From Akkermansiaceae bacterium (GTDB taxonomy: Bacteria > Verrucomicrobiota > Verrucomicrobiia > Verrucomicrobiales > Akkermansiaceae), in NCBI GenBank assembly GCA_903906515.1, contig CAIVKO010000188.1, forward strand, positions 1-64,000: a DNA stretch of 64,000 bases. Reading direction: 5' to 3'. Below, in pieces: positions 61,923 to 64,000 of the stretch (the stretch's first letter is position 1; the number at the start of each line of letters is the position of its first letter). The position numbers were made by a program, and so were the translations under genes. The notes beneath the pieces were generated by a model. The model saw only the letters and a program-made list of their open reading frames with translations. It ran no database searches and was not told where the DNA came from.

Positions 61923-63739
61923 AACGTTTCGTGCCCTACCTCGTCCTGCTGGTTGCCGCGCTGTGGCTCGGGTCCTCATGGATCACGCCCAAGCCGAAAC
62001 CCGGCGATTTCGATCTCACATCATTCGGCCGCATCCCGGTGCTCGTTGGCGGGCGCATCAAGCCGCTGGACACCGTGGCCCGTAACTCGTTGTTGATCAT
62101 GCGTGGCAAACAATCGTTGCGCCTGCCAAACGGCGGAGGCACCATGACCGCCACCCGTTGGTTGGCCGATGTGTTGTTCAACCCCACCGTGGCCGATGGC
62201 TATCCGGTTTTCGCCGTGGCAAACCAGGAGGTGCTCGGGATGTGCGGCATGCCGCAGGAGGACAAGCGGTATTGCACGTTTGCGGAGCTCAAGCCATCGC
62301 TCGAAAAGATCGAGCAGGAACGCAAACTGGCCGACGATGTCGAAGCTACCGAGCGCACGCCGTTCCAAACCGCCATTCTCAACCTGCACAACGCGCTGAT
62401 TCATTACCAGCAGCTCAAGAACAGCGTCCACGAAGAAGGCACCGTGGATTTCGGCAAGGAAATCGAAACCTACGCCGCCGCCGTTGCCAGCGGTGCCGGT
62501 TCCATCCAACCGGGAGCCACTCCGCTTCCGCAAGACCAACTCAATCTGCTCAAAGCTGCGGTTTCCCGCTACGAGAGGCAGTCGCGTTTTTCTAACATGC
62601 TCGCCGTGGCCCCCAAGGCCGGCGGAAGCGAAGGCGATTGGTTGAGCACCGGCAACGCCCTGATCCGGGTGGATTCGCCGCAGACGATTCCCGCTTCCGT
62701 GGCCGCCCTGGCTGATATGAGCGATGCCTTCCGCGCCGATGACAAAGCGAAGTTTGTCAAAGTAACCAAGGAATACGCCGGGTGGCTCGCCGTGGAGCAT
62801 CCCGAGTGGACGACGCGCACCTCCTATGAAATGCGTTTCAACCGGATGGAGCCGTTCTATCAGAGCATGGTGTTGTATGTCGGAGCTTTCCTGCTGGCCT
62901 GCGGTTCTTGGCTGGTGTGTCCCAAGGGCCTGCGCAAGACCGCCTTCCTGCTGATCTTGCTGGCCCTGCTCGTCCACTCGTTCGGCATGTTTTCTCGCAT
63001 GTGGCTGCAAGGCCGCCCGCCCGTCACCAATCTCTACTCATCCGCCATCTTCGTCGGTTGGGGAGCCGTGGTGATCGGCATCGTGCTCGAACGATTGTTC
63101 CGCGACGGCATCGGCATCGCCTGCTCCGGCTTGGTCGGATTTATCACCCTCATCATCGCCCACCACCTGGGCTCCAGCGGCGACACCTTGGAAATGATGC
63201 AGGCCGTGCTCGATAGCAACATCTGGCTGGCCACCCACGTCGTGGTCATCACCGCCGGATACTCCGCGATGTTCCTGGCTGGCTTCCTCGCCATCGCCTA
63301 TGTCATCATCGATATGATGCCCAAAACCTTCGACAAGCAGGCGGGCAAAACCTTGGCCCGGATGGTTTACGGAGTGGTTTGTTTCGCCACCCTTTTCAGC
63401 TTTGTGGGCACCGTGCTCGGCGGCATCTGGGCGGACCAATCATGGGGCCGCTTCTGGGGCTGGGATCCCAAGGAAAACGGCGCGTTGCTCATCGTTCTGT
63501 GGTGCGCGTTGATCCTGCACGCCCGCTGGGGTGGTTTCATACGCGAGCGCGGCCTGATGATCATGGCGATTTTCGGCAATGCCATCACCGCCTTCTCATG
63601 GTTTGGCGTGAACATGCTCGGCGTAGGCCTGCACTCCTACGGATTCATGGATAAGGCATTCCCCTGGCTGCTCGGATTTGTCATCTGCCAAGTGCTGTTC
63701 ATGATCAAACTGAGCATCCGCTTTCCATCCAAAGATTGA
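61919..63739 (+). CDS. ccsA: Cytochrome c assembly protein, CcsA/CcmF-like
   Basis: 606 residues. One helix at about 7-22 leads into a periplasmic region of about 280 residues, then from about 317 a set of eight or so helices forms the CcsA domain. The tryptophan-rich heme signature is clear ('WGRFWGWDPKENGALLIVLWCALILHARWGG', starting at Trp509). His residues such as in 'ATHVVVITAGYSAMFL' and 'VHSFGMFSRMWLQGRPPVTNLYSSAIFVGW' may be heme ligands. Together with ResB it makes a system II heme lyase. The long N-terminal extension makes it look like half of a fused ResB-CcsA arrangement, though ResB is a separate gene here. Confidence 0.87.
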   Translation: MKRFVPYLVLLVAALWLGSSWITPKPKPGDFDLTSFGRIPVLVGGRIKPLDTVARNSLLIMRGKQSLRLPNGGGTMTATRWLADVLFNPTVADGYPVFAVANQEVLGMCGMPQEDKRYCTFAELKPSLEKIEQERKLADDVEATERTPFQTAILNLHNALIHYQQLKNSVHEEGTVDFGKEIETYAAAVASGAGSIQPGATPLPQDQLNLLKAAVSRYERQSRFSNMLAVAPKAGGSEGDWLSTGNALIRVDSPQTIPASVAALADMSDAFRADDKAKFVKVTKEYAGWLAVEHPEWTTRTSYEMRFNRMEPFYQSMVLYVGAFLLACGSWLVCPKGLRKTAFLLILLALLVHSFGMFSRMWLQGRPPVTNLYSSAIFVGWGAVVIGIVLERLFRDGIGIACSGLVGFITLIIAHHLGSSGDTLEMMQAVLDSNIWLATHVVVITAGYSAMFLAGFLAIAYVIIDMMPKTFDKQAGKTLARMVYGVVCFATLFSFVGTVLGGIWADQSWGRFWGWDPKENGALLIVLWCALILHARWGGFIRERGLMIMAIFGNAITAFSWFGVNMLGVGLHSYGFMDKAFPWLLGFVICQVLFMIKLSIRFPSKD

Positions 63740-63783
63740 CCAAAGCCGGTCCCGCCAAACTCTGCGCTTCTCTCCGGGCCCGT

Positions 63784-63810
63784 GGTAGGTTCAAATCTCC
63801 GCGACCTACC
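63784..63810. promoter_or_regulatory. Inverted repeat just ahead of ruvB
   Basis: GGTAGGT (63784-63790) pairs with ACCTACC (63804-63810), leaving a 13-nt loop. It ends one base before the ATG at 63812, where a ribosome binding site would be expected; no Shine-Dalgarno sequence is present. It could reduce or regulate translation of ruvB. Confidence 0.35.
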
Positions 63811-63811
63811 G

Positions 63812-64000
63812 ATGTCCGAGAACTTCTACCAACAAACCACCACCACGCCCGTCACGGCGTTTGATGTCTCGCTGCGCCCACCGGCGTTTTCCGAGTTCAT
63901 CGGCCAGGAAAAGGTGAAGGACCGGCTGCTACTCATGCTGGAGGCTGCGAAACGACGCGGCGACGTGCTCGACCACGTCCTGCTTTCCGGCCCGCCGGGG
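63812..64000 (+). CDS. ruvB: Holliday junction helicase RuvB, N-terminal part (3' truncated)
   Basis: 63 residues are visible, running off the window end. The sequence has the RuvB N-terminal pattern '[44 protein letters not shown]', which runs directly into the Walker A motif beyond the edge. RuvB is the AAA+ motor that drives branch migration of Holliday junctions with RuvA. It starts 72 nt after the CcsA stop codon. A short N-terminal Thr-rich tail precedes the conserved part. The complete gene cannot be judged here. Confidence 0.93.
   Translation, partial: MSENFYQQTTTTPVTAFDVSLRPPAFSEFIGQEKVKDRLLLMLEAAKRRGDVLDHVLLSGPPG

Noticed and set aside
1..64000. Frequent CTAAC/GTTAG words through genes and gaps
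   Set aside because: A rough count is not above what the base composition predicts for a 5-mer, and other CTAA-x words also occur.
1..64000. tRNA, rRNA, CRISPR, phage or transposase genes
   Set aside because: None was recognised on either strand; this was by eye, so a dedicated tRNA search would be needed to exclude a single tRNA.

Overview
The window looks like chromosomal DNA from a Verrucomicrobiota bacterium, most likely order Verrucomicrobiales near Akkermansiaceae (Luteolibacter/Haloferula-like). Four things point there. A five-gene block matches Akkermansia muciniphila Amuc_1102 to Amuc_1098 in order and content. There is a PEP-CTERM protein with autotransporter-type beta-strand repeats. 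Large exported proteins carry a D-x-D-x-D-G/EY-x-x-G-T calcium-type segment. Most start codons have no Shine-Dalgarno sequence. Function calls rest on reading motifs by eye; no database search was possible.

Layout. 1-801: end of a giant surface protein. 875-6811 (minus): an ECF sigma factor, a putative anti-sigma factor and six exported or envelope proteins (a CsgG-like factor, an SHD1-like protein, an ankyrin protein, and a short copy of the ankyrin protein's N-terminus). 7154-13088: a secreted esterase with a recent in-frame duplication and a 1.6k-residue subtilisin-like protein. 13447-23503: a xylan/beta-glycan locus with a GH10-like enzyme, a NarL-type two-component system, GH30, GH3 and a GPH sugar symporter. 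23679-29963: two autotransporter-repeat proteins that share a roughly 105-nt upstream leader; the first ends in what reads as a two-lobed pepsin-type aspartic protease. 30373-36413: a secreted repeat protein, a membrane-anchored OB-like protein, an ABCG-type transporter and an LptF/LptG-type permease. 37235-44622: the Amuc_1102-1098-like type IV pilus/type II secretion-like block (including a PilM-PilN fusion and a secretin). 44678-52491: a metzincin-like secreted protease, a TSP3/BACON protein and a small anchored protein. 52570-54492: a CoaE-Rho fusion. 54589-58136 (minus): OpgG-like protein and LepA. 58502-64000: a PHP phosphatase, a lipoprotein/ResB/CcsA cytochrome c maturation operon, and the start of ruvB.

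How it works together. The xylan locus would cut polymer outside the cytoplasm (GH10, GH30), import oligomers (GPH symporter) and finish hydrolysis inside (GH3, no signal peptide), perhaps controlled by the adjacent kinase/regulator pair. The secretin block would build an envelope-spanning machine, with no pilin or assembly ATPase in the window. The sigma/anti-sigma pair probably controls its own envelope operon. The last operon matures c-type cytochromes.

Small-scale structure. A REP-like hairpin repeat sits in three of the four convergent intergenic gaps and supplies the stop codon of the CoaE-Rho gene. An inverted pair of another repeat sits between lepA and the PHP gene. No tRNA, rRNA, CRISPR array, integrase or transposase was seen.
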